From: an uncultured Burkholderiaceae bacterium
GTDB taxonomy: Bacteria; Pseudomonadota; Gammaproteobacteria; Burkholderiales; Burkholderiaceae_B
DNA length: 64,000 nucleotides
Direction of reading: 5' to 3'
Assembly (NCBI GenBank): GCA_934525625.1
Contig: CAKSZL010000001.1
Span: 1-64,000, forward strand
A program made the position numbers and the translations under genes. Shown one piece after another: positions 53,917-62,836 of the stretch. The notes under the pieces were generated by a model. It ran no database searches, had not been told where the DNA came from, and saw nothing but the letters and a program-made list of their open reading frames with translations. Each line of letters opens with the position of its first letter. Position 1 is the first letter of the stretch.

Positions 53917-54731
53917 TGGCTCACACCCATTCCTCCCCGCAACCCGAGACGGGCGCCGCCCAGGCGCAGCGCCCCGTCCACATCCGGGTCAGCGGCGTCA
54001 AGCAGCATTTCAAGGTGGACGGCAACACCGTCACGGCGCTCGACGACGTCAATCTGGACATCCGCACGGGCGAGTTCATTTCCCTGCTGGGCCCCAGCGG
54101 CTGCGGCAAAAGCACGCTGTTCATGATCATCGCCGGTCTGCTGCGCCCCACGGCGGGCCGCGTGGAGATAGCCGGGCAGGCCGTCACGCGCCCCGTCACC
54201 GACGTCGGCATCGCCTTCCAGCAAGACTTGCTGGTCGATTGGCGCACGATACTGGGCAACATCATGCTGCAGGCGGAAGTGCGCAAGCTGGACCTGAAGG
54301 CCGCGCGCCAGCGGGCCATGGCGCTGCTCGAACAAGTGGGCCTGGCCGGCTTCGAAGAGAAGCGCCCCTGGCAGCTCTCGGGCGGCATGCGCCAGCGGGC
54401 GGCGATCTGCCGCGCGCTGCTGCACGACGCGCCCATCCTGATGATGGACGAACCGTTCGGCGCGCTAGACGCCCTCACCCGCGACCAGATGAACCTCGAC
54501 CTGCAGGACATCTGGGCGGATTCCGGCAAGACGGCCATTCTCGTCACGCACAGCCTGTCCGAGGCCATCTTTCTGTCCGACCGCGTGATTCTGATGTCTC
54601 CGCGGCCCGGCCGGGTCGCGCTCGACCTGCGCATAGACCTGCCGCGCCCCCGCACGGCGGACATGAAGGAAACGCCACAATTCGTCGCTTACCAGAAGCA
54701 GCTGCGATCGCTGATCGGTACGCAACACTAG
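53916..54731 (+). CDS. ABC transporter ATP-binding protein (NitT/TauT type)
   Basis: 271-residue ATPase: Walker A GPSGCGKST, signature LSGGMRQR, Walker B ILMMDEPFGALD, H-loop ILVTHSLSEAI. It is coupled to the binding protein upstream and the permease 13 bp downstream. Confidence 0.95.
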   Translation: MAHTHSSPQPETGAAQAQRPVHIRVSGVKQHFKVDGNTVTALDDVNLDIRTGEFISLLGPSGCGKSTLFMIIAGLLRPTAGRVEIAGQAVTRPVTDVGIAFQQDLLVDWRTILGNIMLQAEVRKLDLKAARQRAMALLEQVGLAGFEEKRPWQLSGGMRQRAAICRALLHDAPILMMDEPFGALDALTRDQMNLDLQDIWADSGKTAILVTHSLSEAIFLSDRVILMSPRPGRVALDLRIDLPRPRTADMKETPQFVAYQKQLRSLIGTQH

Positions 54732-54744
54732 GAGCCCGTCGATC

Positions 54745-55551
54745 ATGTCCGAACTACGCGCCCAGACCGGTACAATGCCGGCCGCCGTCTCCACCGTCCT
54801 TACCTTTCTCGGCACGTTGGCCATCCTGCTCATCGTCTGGCAGGGCGCCTCGCGCGCCGGCTGGATTCCCGCCTATGCGGTGCCGCCGCCCAGCGCCATC
54901 GGCGCCAAATTCCTGGACTCGTTCCCGGAAATGAGCCGGCACGCCGTCACGACCACGGTGGAAATCGCGCTGGGCTTCATCCTGGCCACGGTAGGCGCCG
55001 TCCTGCTTGCCGTGTTCATCGTTTTTTTCCGGCCCATAGAGCGCATCGCCTACCCATGGCTGCTGGTGCTGCAAGTCATCCCGAAAGTCGCGCTGGGGCC
55101 CTTGCTGGTGCTATGGCTGGGGTTCGGCGTGTTCACCAAGGTGCTGCTGGCCTTTCTGCTGGCCTTCTTTCCCGTTCTGATCGCCGGCATCATCGGCCTG
55201 CGTTCGCTGGACGGCAACTCGGTCAACCTGATGCGCTCCATGGGCGCGGGACGCTGGGAGATTTTCCGCTACATGCAACTGCCCTCGGCGCTGCCGCAAC
55301 TGTTCGGCTCGCTGAAGGTGGCCATCACCCTGGCCGTCGTCGGCGCGCTGGTCGGCGAGTTCGTGGGCGGCAACGAAGGCCTGGGCTACGTGCTGGTCGT
55401 CGCCAACGGCAACATGGACAGCACGCTGCTGTTCGTATCGCTGCTATGGATATCGCTGCTGGCGCTCGCGCTGTACGCCCTGGTGGCCGCCGTCGAAAAG
55501 GCTTGCGTCTCGTGGCACGTTTCGTTCCGCAGCGGCCTGTCCGCCTTGTAG
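54745..55551 (+). CDS. ABC transporter permease (NitT/TauT type)
   Basis: 268-residue permease with about six helices and coupling loop NLMRSMGAGRWEIFRYMQLP. It completes the importer beginning at 52891. Only one permease gene is present, so it probably acts as a homodimer, as is usual for this type. Confidence 0.93.
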   Translation: MSELRAQTGTMPAAVSTVLTFLGTLAILLIVWQGASRAGWIPAYAVPPPSAIGAKFLDSFPEMSRHAVTTTVEIALGFILATVGAVLLAVFIVFFRPIERIAYPWLLVLQVIPKVALGPLLVLWLGFGVFTKVLLAFLLAFFPVLIAGIIGLRSLDGNSVNLMRSMGAGRWEIFRYMQLPSALPQLFGSLKVAITLAVVGALVGEFVGGNEGLGYVLVVANGNMDSTLLFVSLLWISLLALALYALVAAVEKACVSWHVSFRSGLSAL

Positions 55552-55694
55552 CGGCCGGGTCTTCCGGCGCGCAAACCAGCTCGCCGCGCATGGCAAAGCC
55601 TGGGGCGGCTTGCCATGCACGGCCCATAGGCAGCAAAATGGCACCCCTGAACCGGAGGAATACAGCCGTCCGCTGCACCTAGAGGTACCCTCAA

Positions 55695-56348
55695 TTGGAC
55701 AAAACCCCCACCCTGGCTGAATCCATCAGCAAAGTCCTGGCAGCCGAGATTCTGTCCGGCGCCATTTTGCCCGGCACGCGGCTGGACGAGGTCTCGCTGG
55801 CCGAACGATTCGACGTTTCCCGCAGCCCGGTGCGCGACGCCCTGCGCCACCTCGCCGGCATGCGGCTAGTCGAACACCAGCCCCGCCGGGGCTTCACCGT
55901 CTGCGGCATAGACGAAGACAGCCTCAAAGACCTTTACGACGGCCTGACGGAAATCGAAGCCATCTGCGCCGGCCTGTGCGCCGTGCGCGCAAGCTCGCTG
56001 GACCGCAGCCGCATCCAGTTGCTGTTCCAGCAAAGCAAGGCCGCGGCGCTGGCGGGCGACTATCAGCAATACGTAGAGCTGAACGACAAGTTCCATGCCG
56101 CCATCTATGCCGGCGCCCACAACGCCACGCTGGAGCAGATCGCCAAAGATCTGCGCCGCCGCCTGACGCCGCTGCGCATACCGCCGTTCTTCGAAAAAGC
56201 GCGCCTCATCGAAGCCATTGCCGAACACCAGACGCTGTTGGATGCGCTGATGCAGCACGACAGATCGCTTGCCACGCAAGCGATGCTGACGCACGCGGCC
56301 CGCACCGCCATAAGAGTGCTGGACCGCATGCGCACCTCGCAGGACTAG
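55695..56348 (+). CDS. GntR-family regulator (FCD domain)
   Basis: 217-residue regulator with N-terminal winged HTH (LDEVSLAERFDVSRSPVRDA) and a C-terminal FCD domain whose metal/ligand His residues appear in DKFHAAIYAGAHN and AEHQTLLDAL. Start is TTG at 55695. It closes the VOC-aldolase-ABC cluster and is the best candidate to bind the GTCGAC palindromes upstream of 51560. Confidence 0.92.
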   Translation: MDKTPTLAESISKVLAAEILSGAILPGTRLDEVSLAERFDVSRSPVRDALRHLAGMRLVEHQPRRGFTVCGIDEDSLKDLYDGLTEIEAICAGLCAVRASSLDRSRIQLLFQQSKAAALAGDYQQYVELNDKFHAAIYAGAHNATLEQIAKDLRRRLTPLRIPPFFEKARLIEAIAEHQTLLDALMQHDRSLATQAMLTHAARTAIRVLDRMRTSQD

Positions 56349-56357
56349 TGTCCTGCC

Positions 56358-57596
56358 TCAGTATTCCGACCCCTTGCCGGTCAGCGCGACGCCCATGCGC
56401 AGCAGGCGGTAGGCGCACCAATCCAGCATCCGCGCGAACACCGACGCCCGCTTCCAGCCGTCCAGCGTCACCTGGCGGCAATGGGCCTCCATCTCGTGCT
56501 CCAGCGCCCGCCTCAGGCCCGCCGCGAAGCCGGCGTCGTCTATCCACACATTGGCTTCGCGCGCCAGCAACAGGCTGAAAGGGTCCATGTTCGCCGAGCC
56601 CACCATGGCGCAATCGTCGATGACGGCCACCTTGGCGTGCAGATAGCTGGGCATGTATTCGTAGAGTTCTATGCCTTGCGCCAGAAAAGGGCCGTACAGA
56701 TTGCGGCTGGCCCAATGCTGCAAGCGGTATTCGGCGCGGCCTTGCAGCAGCAAGCGCACCCGAACGCCGCGCTGGGCCGCCTGCTTCAAGGCCTGGCGCA
56801 AGCGCCGCCCCGGAAAGAAATACGAATTGGCCACGATGGCATGGCCGCGCGCCTGCGCCAGCGCTTGGACGTAGGTATTCTCTATGGTCTTGCGATAGCG
56901 CAGGTTGTCGCGCAGCAGCAGCGTGGCGCGCACGCCGGGCTCGAAGCGCGGCAGTTGGGCGGCCAGCCGCCCTACCCGCGTTCTCTGCCAATGCCGGAAG
57001 CGCTGATACCACTCGCGCCAATGCGCGCTGTGGCGCCACGCCAGGCGTATCCACAGCTCGTCCTGGGTACGGATCAGGTCTTGCAGCAAGGGCCCTTCGA
57101 GGCGCACCGCGAAATCGAAACGCGGCGAAGGCCGGCCGTCGTCGTTGGGCACGTCGACGTAATCGTCATGGATGTTCAAGCCGCCCACGAAGCCGATGGC
57201 GCCGTCGACGACGGCTACCTTGCGGTGCAGGCGCCGCAAGCGCCCCAGGCTGAAGCGGTACCAGCGCCAGCCGGTGGGCTCGGGGTGGTATACGCGCACC
57301 TGCGCGCCCATGTCCTCCAGGCGCTCGCGCAAGACGTCCAGCGTATCGAAGCAGCCGAAGCCGTCCAGCACCACCCGCACTTTCACGCCGCGCCGGCAGG
57401 CCGTGCGCAAGTGATCCAGCACCTTCAAGCCGGTGACGTCGATGTTGAAGATGTAGGTTTCCAGGTGCACGTAGCGGCTGGCGCCGTCTATGGCCGCGCA
57501 CAATGCGGGGAAGAAGCCCGCGCCATTGCGCAATAGCGCAATGCGATTGCCCTCCCGCCAGGGCAGACGGGAAAAAAGAGGAAACCCCTTGCTCAT
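56358..57596 (-). CDS. clsB: Cardiolipin synthase ClsB-like (phospholipase D family)
   Basis: 412-residue membrane-associated PLD-family enzyme forming cardiolipin or phosphatidyl transfer products. Two HKD motifs are visible: HRKVAVVDGAIGFVGG (first half) and HAKVAVIDDCAMVGSANMD (second half). Stop is separated by 1 bp from the end of the nuclease gene start region upstream; the two genes lie in the conserved ybhO-ybhP-like order. Confidence 0.93.
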   Translation of the reverse strand: MSKGFPLFSRLPWREGNRIALLRNGAGFFPALCAAIDGASRYVHLETYIFNIDVTGLKVLDHLRTACRRGVKVRVVLDGFGCFDTLDVLRERLEDMGAQVRVYHPEPTGWRWYRFSLGRLRRLHRKVAVVDGAIGFVGGLNIHDDYVDVPNDDGRPSPRFDFAVRLEGPLLQDLIRTQDELWIRLAWRHSAHWREWYQRFRHWQRTRVGRLAAQLPRFEPGVRATLLLRDNLRYRKTIENTYVQALAQARGHAIVANSYFFPGRRLRQALKQAAQRGVRVRLLLQGRAEYRLQHWASRNLYGPFLAQGIELYEYMPSYLHAKVAVIDDCAMVGSANMDPFSLLLAREANVWIDDAGFAAGLRRALEHEMEAHCRQVTLDGWKRASVFARMLDWCAYRLLRMGVALTGKGSEY

Positions 57597-57597
57597 T

Positions 57598-58467
57598 TCA
57601 GGGGAGTTCCAGCTCAGCCAGTATGGGTGCGTGGTCGGACAGTTGCCGCCACGGCGCGCCGTGCAGCACCTGCGCCTTGCGCACGGCGAAGCCGCGCTGG
57701 TAGATGCGGTCCAGGCGCAGCCAGGGGAAAGAGGAGGGATAGGTGCGCGGCGGCGGCGTCATGCGCGCCAGGCCGTCTATGCCCAGCTCGTGGGCCTGCT
57801 GCCGGTAAGGCGTGTGGTAAGGCGAATTCGCCCAGCCTTGCAGGCGGTAGCGCAAATGGCGCATGCTTTGGCGCAAGGGTAATTGGCGCGCCGTCAGGCC
57901 TTGCGGCGACACCGCGAAGACTTCATACAGGCCGAGCTGCTGCACGAACAGCGGGGCCAGGCGGTTCGACCAGTCGTTGAAGTCGCCGCCTATGATCATG
58001 GGCGCGCCGTCCGGCACCACGCGGCGTATGCGTTCGACCAGCGCCATGATCTGCCGGGTGCGCCCGCCGGCGAACAGGCCCAGGTGCACGACCAGGCAAT
58101 GCACGGCCGTGCCGCTGACGTCCAGCGTGGCATGCAGCAGGCCGCGCTGTTCGAGCTTGTGGTCGGAGATGTCCTCGTTTTCGAAGTCGAGGATGGGATA
58201 GCGCGACAGCAGCGCATTGCCGTGGTCGGTGAGGTTGCGCACCGCGTTGCGCCCGTAGCAGTACTGCATGCCCAACGCCGCCGCCAGCGAGGCGGGCTGT
58301 TCGTGCAGCACGTTGTGGCGCTCGTTGCGCCCCTGCACCTCTTGCAGCAGCATGAGGTCGGGGCGCAGGCTGTACAGGCCCAGGCGCAGCTTGGACAGTG
58401 ATTCGCGGGCGCCCAGCGCGGAGCGCCCTTTGTGGATGTTGTAGCTGACGACCCGAATCACCGACAT
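57598..58467 (-). CDS. Endonuclease/exonuclease/phosphatase family protein (YbhP-like)
   Basis: 289-residue metal-dependent hydrolase. EEP motifs: VVSYNIHKGRS, the Glu in MLLQEVQGRNE, GGDFNDWSN and the terminal SDHAPILAELE. No signal peptide. In many proteobacteria this gene accompanies clsB, which follows directly here; its substrate may be a phosphodiester. Confidence 0.93.
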   Translation of the reverse strand: MSVIRVVSYNIHKGRSALGARESLSKLRLGLYSLRPDLMLLQEVQGRNERHNVLHEQPASLAAALGMQYCYGRNAVRNLTDHGNALLSRYPILDFENEDISDHKLEQRGLLHATLDVSGTAVHCLVVHLGLFAGGRTRQIMALVERIRRVVPDGAPMIIGGDFNDWSNRLAPLFVQQLGLYEVFAVSPQGLTARQLPLRQSMRHLRYRLQGWANSPYHTPYRQQAHELGIDGLARMTPPPRTYPSSFPWLRLDRIYQRGFAVRKAQVLHGAPWRQLSDHAPILAELELP

Positions 58468-58483
58468 GCCGCCGTCCTCCGGT

Positions 58484-60277
58484 TTACTGCTGCCCTTCGA
58501 TGGCGCGCAGGCGGATGTGCAGTTCGCGCAACTGCTTTTCGTCCACCGGCGACGGCGCGTGCGTGAGCAGGTCTTGCGCGCGCTGCGTCTTGGGGAAGGC
58601 GATGACGTCGCGGATGGAATCCGCGCCGGCCATCAAGGTGACCAGGCGGTCCAGGCCGAAGGCCACGCCGCCATGGGGCGGTGCGCCGTACTGCAGCGCA
58701 TCGAGCAGGAAGCCGAATTTCTCGCGGGCTTCCTCGTCGTCGATGTTGAGCGCCTTGAACACCTTGCTTTGCACGTCGGCGCGGTGGATACGCACCGAAC
58801 CGCCGCCGACTTCCCAGCCGTTCAGCACCATGTCGTAAGCCTTGGCCTGGGCCTTGGAAGGATCGGTTTCGAGCAGTTCGTCGTGGCCGTCCTTGGGGCT
58901 GGTGAAGGGGTGATGGGCGGCGAAGTAGCGGCCTTCCTGTTCGTCGTATTCGAACATGGGGAAGTCGATGACCCACAGCGGCCGCCAGCCGGCGGTGAAC
59001 AGGCCCTGCGCCTTGCCGAAATCGCTATGGCCGATCTTGACGCGCAGCGCGCCCATGGCGTCGTTGACCACCTTGGTCTTGTCCGCGCCGAAGAAAATGA
59101 GGTCGCCGTTTTGCGCGCCGGTGCGTTCCAGCAATTGCGTGAGCGCCTGCTGGTGGATGTTCTTGACGATGGGCGACTGCAAGCCGTCGGGCACCGAGGC
59201 CGCATCGTTGACTTTGATGTAGGCCAGGCCCTTGGCGCCGTAGATGCCGACGAACTTGGTGTAGGCGTCGATTTCGCTGCGGGGCAGGCTGCCGCCGCCC
59301 GGCACGCGCAGCGCCACGACGCGGCAGGCCGGGTCGTTGGCGGGCGCCGAGAACACCTTGAAATCGACGTCTTTCATCAGGTCGTCGCCGTCGACGAATT
59401 CCAGATTGACGCGCATGTCGGGCTTGTCGGAACCGAAGCGGCGCATGGCTTCGTCCCAGCTCATCACGGGGAAGGGCTGGGGCAGCTCGACGCCCTGCAC
59501 CTCGCGGAACACGTGACGCATCATGTTTTCGAAGATCTCGCGGATCTGCACTTCGTTGAGGAAGGAGGTTTCACAGTCGATCTGGGTGAATTCGGGCTGG
59601 CGGTCGGCGCGCAGGTCTTCGTCGCGGAAGCACTTGGTGATCTGGTAGTAGCGGTCGAAGCCGGCCACCATCAGCATCTGCTTGAACAGCTGCGGCGACT
59701 GGGGCAGCGCGAAGAACTGGCCCGGGTTGACGCGCGAAGGCACGAGGTAGTCGCGCGCGCCTTCGGGCGTGCTCTTGGTGAGCATGGGGGTTTCGATGTC
59801 GACAAAGCCCAGGCTGTCCAGGTATTTGCGCACCTCGATGGAAACGCGGTAGCGCAGCATCAGGTTGCGCTGCATCTGCGGGCGGCGCAGGTCGAGCACG
59901 CGATGCGTGAGGCGCGTGGTTTCGGAGAGATTGTCGTCGTCGAGCTGGAACGGCGGCGTGACCGAGGCGTTGAGGATCTCGATTTCGCGGCACAGGATTT
60001 CGATTTCGCCAGAGGCCAGCTCGGGGTTGTTCGTGCCTTCGGGACGCAGGCGCACCAGGCCGGTGATACGCAGGCAGTATTCGTTACGGATGCGCTCGGC
60101 GGTGGCGAAGGCTTCGACGTTGTCGGGATCGACCACGATCTGGGCCAGACCCGCGCGGTCGCGCAGATCGATGAAAATGACGCCGCCATGATCGCGGCGA
60201 CGATGCACCCAGCCGAACAGGGTGACGGTCTGGTCCAGGTATTGACGACCCACCTCACCGGTGTAGCAGGTACGCAT
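58484..60277 (-). CDS. aspS: Aspartyl-tRNA synthetase
   Basis: Class II synthetase, 597 residues from the ATG at 60277 ([18 protein letters not shown]). The N-terminal OB-fold domain reads [20 protein letters not shown], motif 2 is [20 protein letters not shown] and motif 3 [20 protein letters not shown]. The bacterial insertion domain is present, giving the normal length. The start at 60448 would add an Ala/Pro-rich tail shared with fmdB and is not used. Confidence 0.98.
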   Translation of the reverse strand: MRTCYTGEVGRQYLDQTVTLFGWVHRRRDHGGVIFIDLRDRAGLAQIVVDPDNVEAFATAERIRNEYCLRITGLVRLRPEGTNNPELASGEIEILCREIEILNASVTPPFQLDDDNLSETTRLTHRVLDLRRPQMQRNLMLRYRVSIEVRKYLDSLGFVDIETPMLTKSTPEGARDYLVPSRVNPGQFFALPQSPQLFKQMLMVAGFDRYYQITKCFRDEDLRADRQPEFTQIDCETSFLNEVQIREIFENMMRHVFREVQGVELPQPFPVMSWDEAMRRFGSDKPDMRVNLEFVDGDDLMKDVDFKVFSAPANDPACRVVALRVPGGGSLPRSEIDAYTKFVGIYGAKGLAYIKVNDAASVPDGLQSPIVKNIHQQALTQLLERTGAQNGDLIFFGADKTKVVNDAMGALRVKIGHSDFGKAQGLFTAGWRPLWVIDFPMFEYDEQEGRYFAAHHPFTSPKDGHDELLETDPSKAQAKAYDMVLNGWEVGGGSVRIHRADVQSKVFKALNIDDEEAREKFGFLLDALQYGAPPHGGVAFGLDRLVTLMAGADSIRDVIAFPKTQRAQDLLTHAPSPVDEKQLRELHIRLRAIEGQQ

Positions 60278-60311
60278 GTAGGAATACTCCGTATCAATAA
60301 TTATGAAAAGT

Positions 60312-60608
60312 TCAGGCGTCGGAGCCCGCGGACGAACTGGAGGAGCCGGCGGGGCTGGAAGAACTGGCGGAGCCGGAGGAGCCGGACGCGCTATCGCCCG
60401 CCGCCGACGCGCCGCCGCTCTTGCCGCCGTTGCGGAAGTCGGTGACATACCACCCGGAACCCTTCAGTTGAAACCCGGCGGCGGTCACCTGCTTGGCGAA
60501 CGCGCTCTGCCCGCATTCGGGACAGACCGTCAAGACCGGATCGGACATCTTTTGAAGCACATCCTGCGCATGACCGCATGCGCTGCAACGATAAGCATAG
60601 ATAGGCAC
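60312..60608 (-). CDS. FmdB/CxxC_CxxC zinc-ribbon protein
   Basis: 98-residue protein starting with GTG at 60608 (reading [20 protein letters not shown]). Two CxxC pairs, CSAC and CPEC, form a zinc ribbon; the last ~35 residues are Ser/Gly-rich ([17 protein letters not shown]), low complexity. Function unknown, common upstream of aspS. It lies 34 bp from aspS on the same strand. Confidence 0.9.
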   Translation of the reverse strand: MPIYAYRCSACGHAQDVLQKMSDPVLTVCPECGQSAFAKQVTAAGFQLKGSGWYVTDFRNGGKSGGASAAGDSASGSSGSASSSSPAGSSSSSAGSDA

Positions 60609-60851
60609 GGCACCAAAACCCTTACAGAAGCGCCAGAACGATGCCGCGAAAAAGGGACGCCCCCTTCCCGCGTTTTGGCTCATGTTCAAACAACCCGCCA
60701 TTTTAGCGTTTTTTGCAAAACCCAACGGGCCGGCGGCCCGGGGGCGGAATCGCCATCCCAGCGGCGCCGGCGGCGGCGCATGCGGCCGCCCGTCGCGCGA
60801 AACGGAAAAACGCACATGCCACACCCGTATGGCTAATGGTATTCTTGCTCC

Positions 60852-61772
60852 ATGCAGACTCCCTCCCACCCGGACCTCTCGGACATTTTCCACAATGACT
60901 GGGTCAGCCGCTGGCTGCCGCCAAGCTGGCAACCCTATGCCCGCCTGTGCCGGCTCGACCGCCCGGTGGGCACCTGGCTGACCCTGCTGCCTTGCCTGGC
61001 GGCGCTGGTGCTGGCCGCCGACGGCTGGCCCACGCTGTGGCGGCTGTTCATCTTCTCGCTGGGCGCGCTGCTGATGCGCGGCGTGGGCTGCACCATCAAC
61101 GACATCTGGGACCGCAACCTCGATAGCCAGGTCGAGCGCACCCGTTTCCGCCCCCTCACCAGCGGCCAGCTCACGCTGAGGCAAGCCCTGTATTTCTTGC
61201 TGGGCCAATTGCTGGCGTGCGCGCTGCTGCTGTTCGCCATCAATGAATACAGCCGCTGGCTGGCCGTGGCGCTGCTGCCCATCGTCGCCATCTACCCGCT
61301 GTGCAAGCGCTTTACCCATTGGCCGCAGGTGGTGCTGGGCATAGGCTTCAACTGGGGCATGCTGATGGCCTGGTCCGACACCCAGAACGTCGTGCCGCTG
61401 GCCGCCGTGCTGTTCTGGCTGGGCGCGGTGTGCTGGCAGGTGGGCTACGACTCGCTGTACGCCTACGCCGACATGCGCGACGACATCAAGATGGGCATGA
61501 AATCCACCGCCATCCTGTTCGGCGACAAAGGCAAGCAATGGATAGGCGGCTTCTACGTTCTGACCTGGGGCCTGTGGGCCTGGGCCGGCGCGCTGCTGGG
61601 CCTGCACTGGGCCTATTATGCGGTGCTCGCCCTGATCGGCGCGCATTTCGCCTGGCAGGTCGCCATCTTCAACCTGAACCGCCCCGACCGCAACTTCCGG
61701 CTGTTCCGCGCCAATATGGCCGCCGGCGTCGTGCTGATCGTCGCCTGCCTGGCCGGCACGCTGATCGCCTGA
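60852..61772 (+). CDS. ubiA: 4-hydroxybenzoate octaprenyltransferase
   Basis: Membrane prenyltransferase of ubiquinone synthesis. The 306 residues include both Asp-rich motifs: NDIWDRNLDSQVERTRFRPL and YAYADMRDDIKMGMKSTA, with about eight membrane helices. It is divergent from fmdB/aspS; the 243-bp gap holds both promoters. Confidence 0.97.
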   Translation: MQTPSHPDLSDIFHNDWVSRWLPPSWQPYARLCRLDRPVGTWLTLLPCLAALVLAADGWPTLWRLFIFSLGALLMRGVGCTINDIWDRNLDSQVERTRFRPLTSGQLTLRQALYFLLGQLLACALLLFAINEYSRWLAVALLPIVAIYPLCKRFTHWPQVVLGIGFNWGMLMAWSDTQNVVPLAAVLFWLGAVCWQVGYDSLYAYADMRDDIKMGMKSTAILFGDKGKQWIGGFYVLTWGLWAWAGALLGLHWAYYAVLALIGAHFAWQVAIFNLNRPDRNFRLFRANMAAGVVLIVACLAGTLIA

Positions 61773-61824
61773 ATAGGCGTGTAGGCTGGCGTTTTGGGCA
61801 TTAGATATAAAGATGCCGTATGTA

Positions 61825-62205
61825 TTAGCCCGCCTCCGTGGGGTTTGAACCAGCCGATGCCCGGCTGACGTCCTCCTTGCGCAAGGCATCCCGATTTTCC
61901 AGCCCCAGCAAGGGCACTCCCGAGAAATAGATGGCGCGGCCCAGCAGATGCCCCGCCACCGGCACGGTCAGAATCAGGAAAAGTATGCTCAGCACGGCGA
62001 TCAGCCAAGTGAGCCCGTCGCCGCTTGCCAGCGCCGTGCCCCCCACGGTAAGGCCGGCCCCCATCGTCCCCGCCTTTGTTGCGGCGTGCATGCGCTGCAA
62101 AGGATCCCGAAAGCGCAGCAGCCCCAGGCTGGCGGCGAATAGAAAGGCAAAGCCGGCGATCTTCAACAGCAATGCCAGAATAGCGATGACGGCAACCATA
62201 TTCAT
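61825..62205 (-). CDS. mnhG: Monovalent cation/H+ antiporter subunit G
   Basis: 126-residue membrane protein with three hydrophobic segments and the PhaG/MnhG motif LLRFRDPLQRMHAATKAGTMG. The ATG at 62205 overlaps the subunit F stop. Part of the multi-subunit Mrp/Pha antiporter that exports Na+ or K+. Confidence 0.93.
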   Translation of the reverse strand: MNMVAVIAILALLLKIAGFAFLFAASLGLLRFRDPLQRMHAATKAGTMGAGLTVGGTALASGDGLTWLIAVLSILFLILTVPVAGHLLGRAIYFSGVPLLGLENRDALRKEDVSRASAGSNPTEAG

Positions 62206-62498
62206 TTTCTTCCTTTGCGCTCCAGGAAAGCCGCAAGCGCGCATGTGCCCATGAAGCCGAAAACCGCCAGGCCCATTCCAACGTCGAGAAACTCGCGCCG
62301 GCCCGTCGCGGCCATCGTCAGGGCTGCCGCGCTGACAGCCAGGCCGGTCAGCATGTCCAATGCAACGAATCGGTCGGCCTGGCTGGGGCCGTGGATCATG
62401 CGCGCCAGCGTCATGCCCAATGGGACGACGAGCAAAGCCAGCAAGACCTGGGACGCAGCCGTAAAGATCATGTCGATTTGCATCAGTGTTTCCATCAT
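62202..62498 (-). CDS. mnhF: Monovalent cation/H+ antiporter subunit F
   Basis: 98-residue, three-helix membrane protein with the MrpF motif IHGPSQADRFVALDMLTGLA. It overlaps subunits E and G by four bases. Confidence 0.93.
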   Translation of the reverse strand: MMETLMQIDMIFTAASQVLLALLVVPLGMTLARMIHGPSQADRFVALDMLTGLAVSAAALTMAATGRREFLDVGMGLAVFGFMGTCALAAFLERKGRK

Positions 62499-62836
62499 CC
62501 TTCGATCTCCATGATGGTGTCCTCGAATGCGCCGCGGATACCGCTGACGACCTCCTCTGTGGAAGCCGCGTCCAGGCAGTGCACGTACAAGGTCGAACGA
62601 TCGCTGCTGACGTGCAGAGAGGTCGTTCCGGGCGTCAGCGTAATCAGATTGGCAAACGTGGCGATTCCCATGTCGGTGCGCAGCCGCAAAGGCACCGCCA
62701 CGATAGCAGGCCTATAGGCCTGCCGACGCGCAAACGCGGCTCGCGCCACGGCCCAGGAGGACAGCGTCAGTTCCCGCAAAAAAATGACGCACAGCTTGAG
62801 GCAAGCCCACGCGCGCCGAGACATGGAGTGTGTCAT
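62495..62836 (-). CDS. mnhE: Monovalent cation/H+ antiporter subunit E (short form)
   Basis: 113-residue protein with the subunit E core: RPAIVAVPLRLRTDMGIATF, NLITLTPGTTSLHVSSD. Typical family members are near 160 residues with an extra N-terminal membrane hairpin; here the start overlaps the mnhD stop (ATGA), so the short N-terminus looks native. Only one hydrophobic segment is obvious before the core. Confidence 0.88.
   Translation of the reverse strand: MTHSMSRRAWACLKLCVIFLRELTLSSWAVARAAFARRQAYRPAIVAVPLRLRTDMGIATFANLITLTPGTTSLHVSSDRSTLYVHCLDAASTEEVVSGIRGAFEDTIMEIEG

Noticed and set aside
58466-60445. 659-residue open frame opposite aspS
   Set aside because: Antisense shadow; His/Val/Asp-rich with no domain.
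60609-61889. Long minus-strand extension of the FmdB-type gene
   Set aside because: It is antisense to ubiA and low in information; the zinc-ribbon start at 60608 fits the family.
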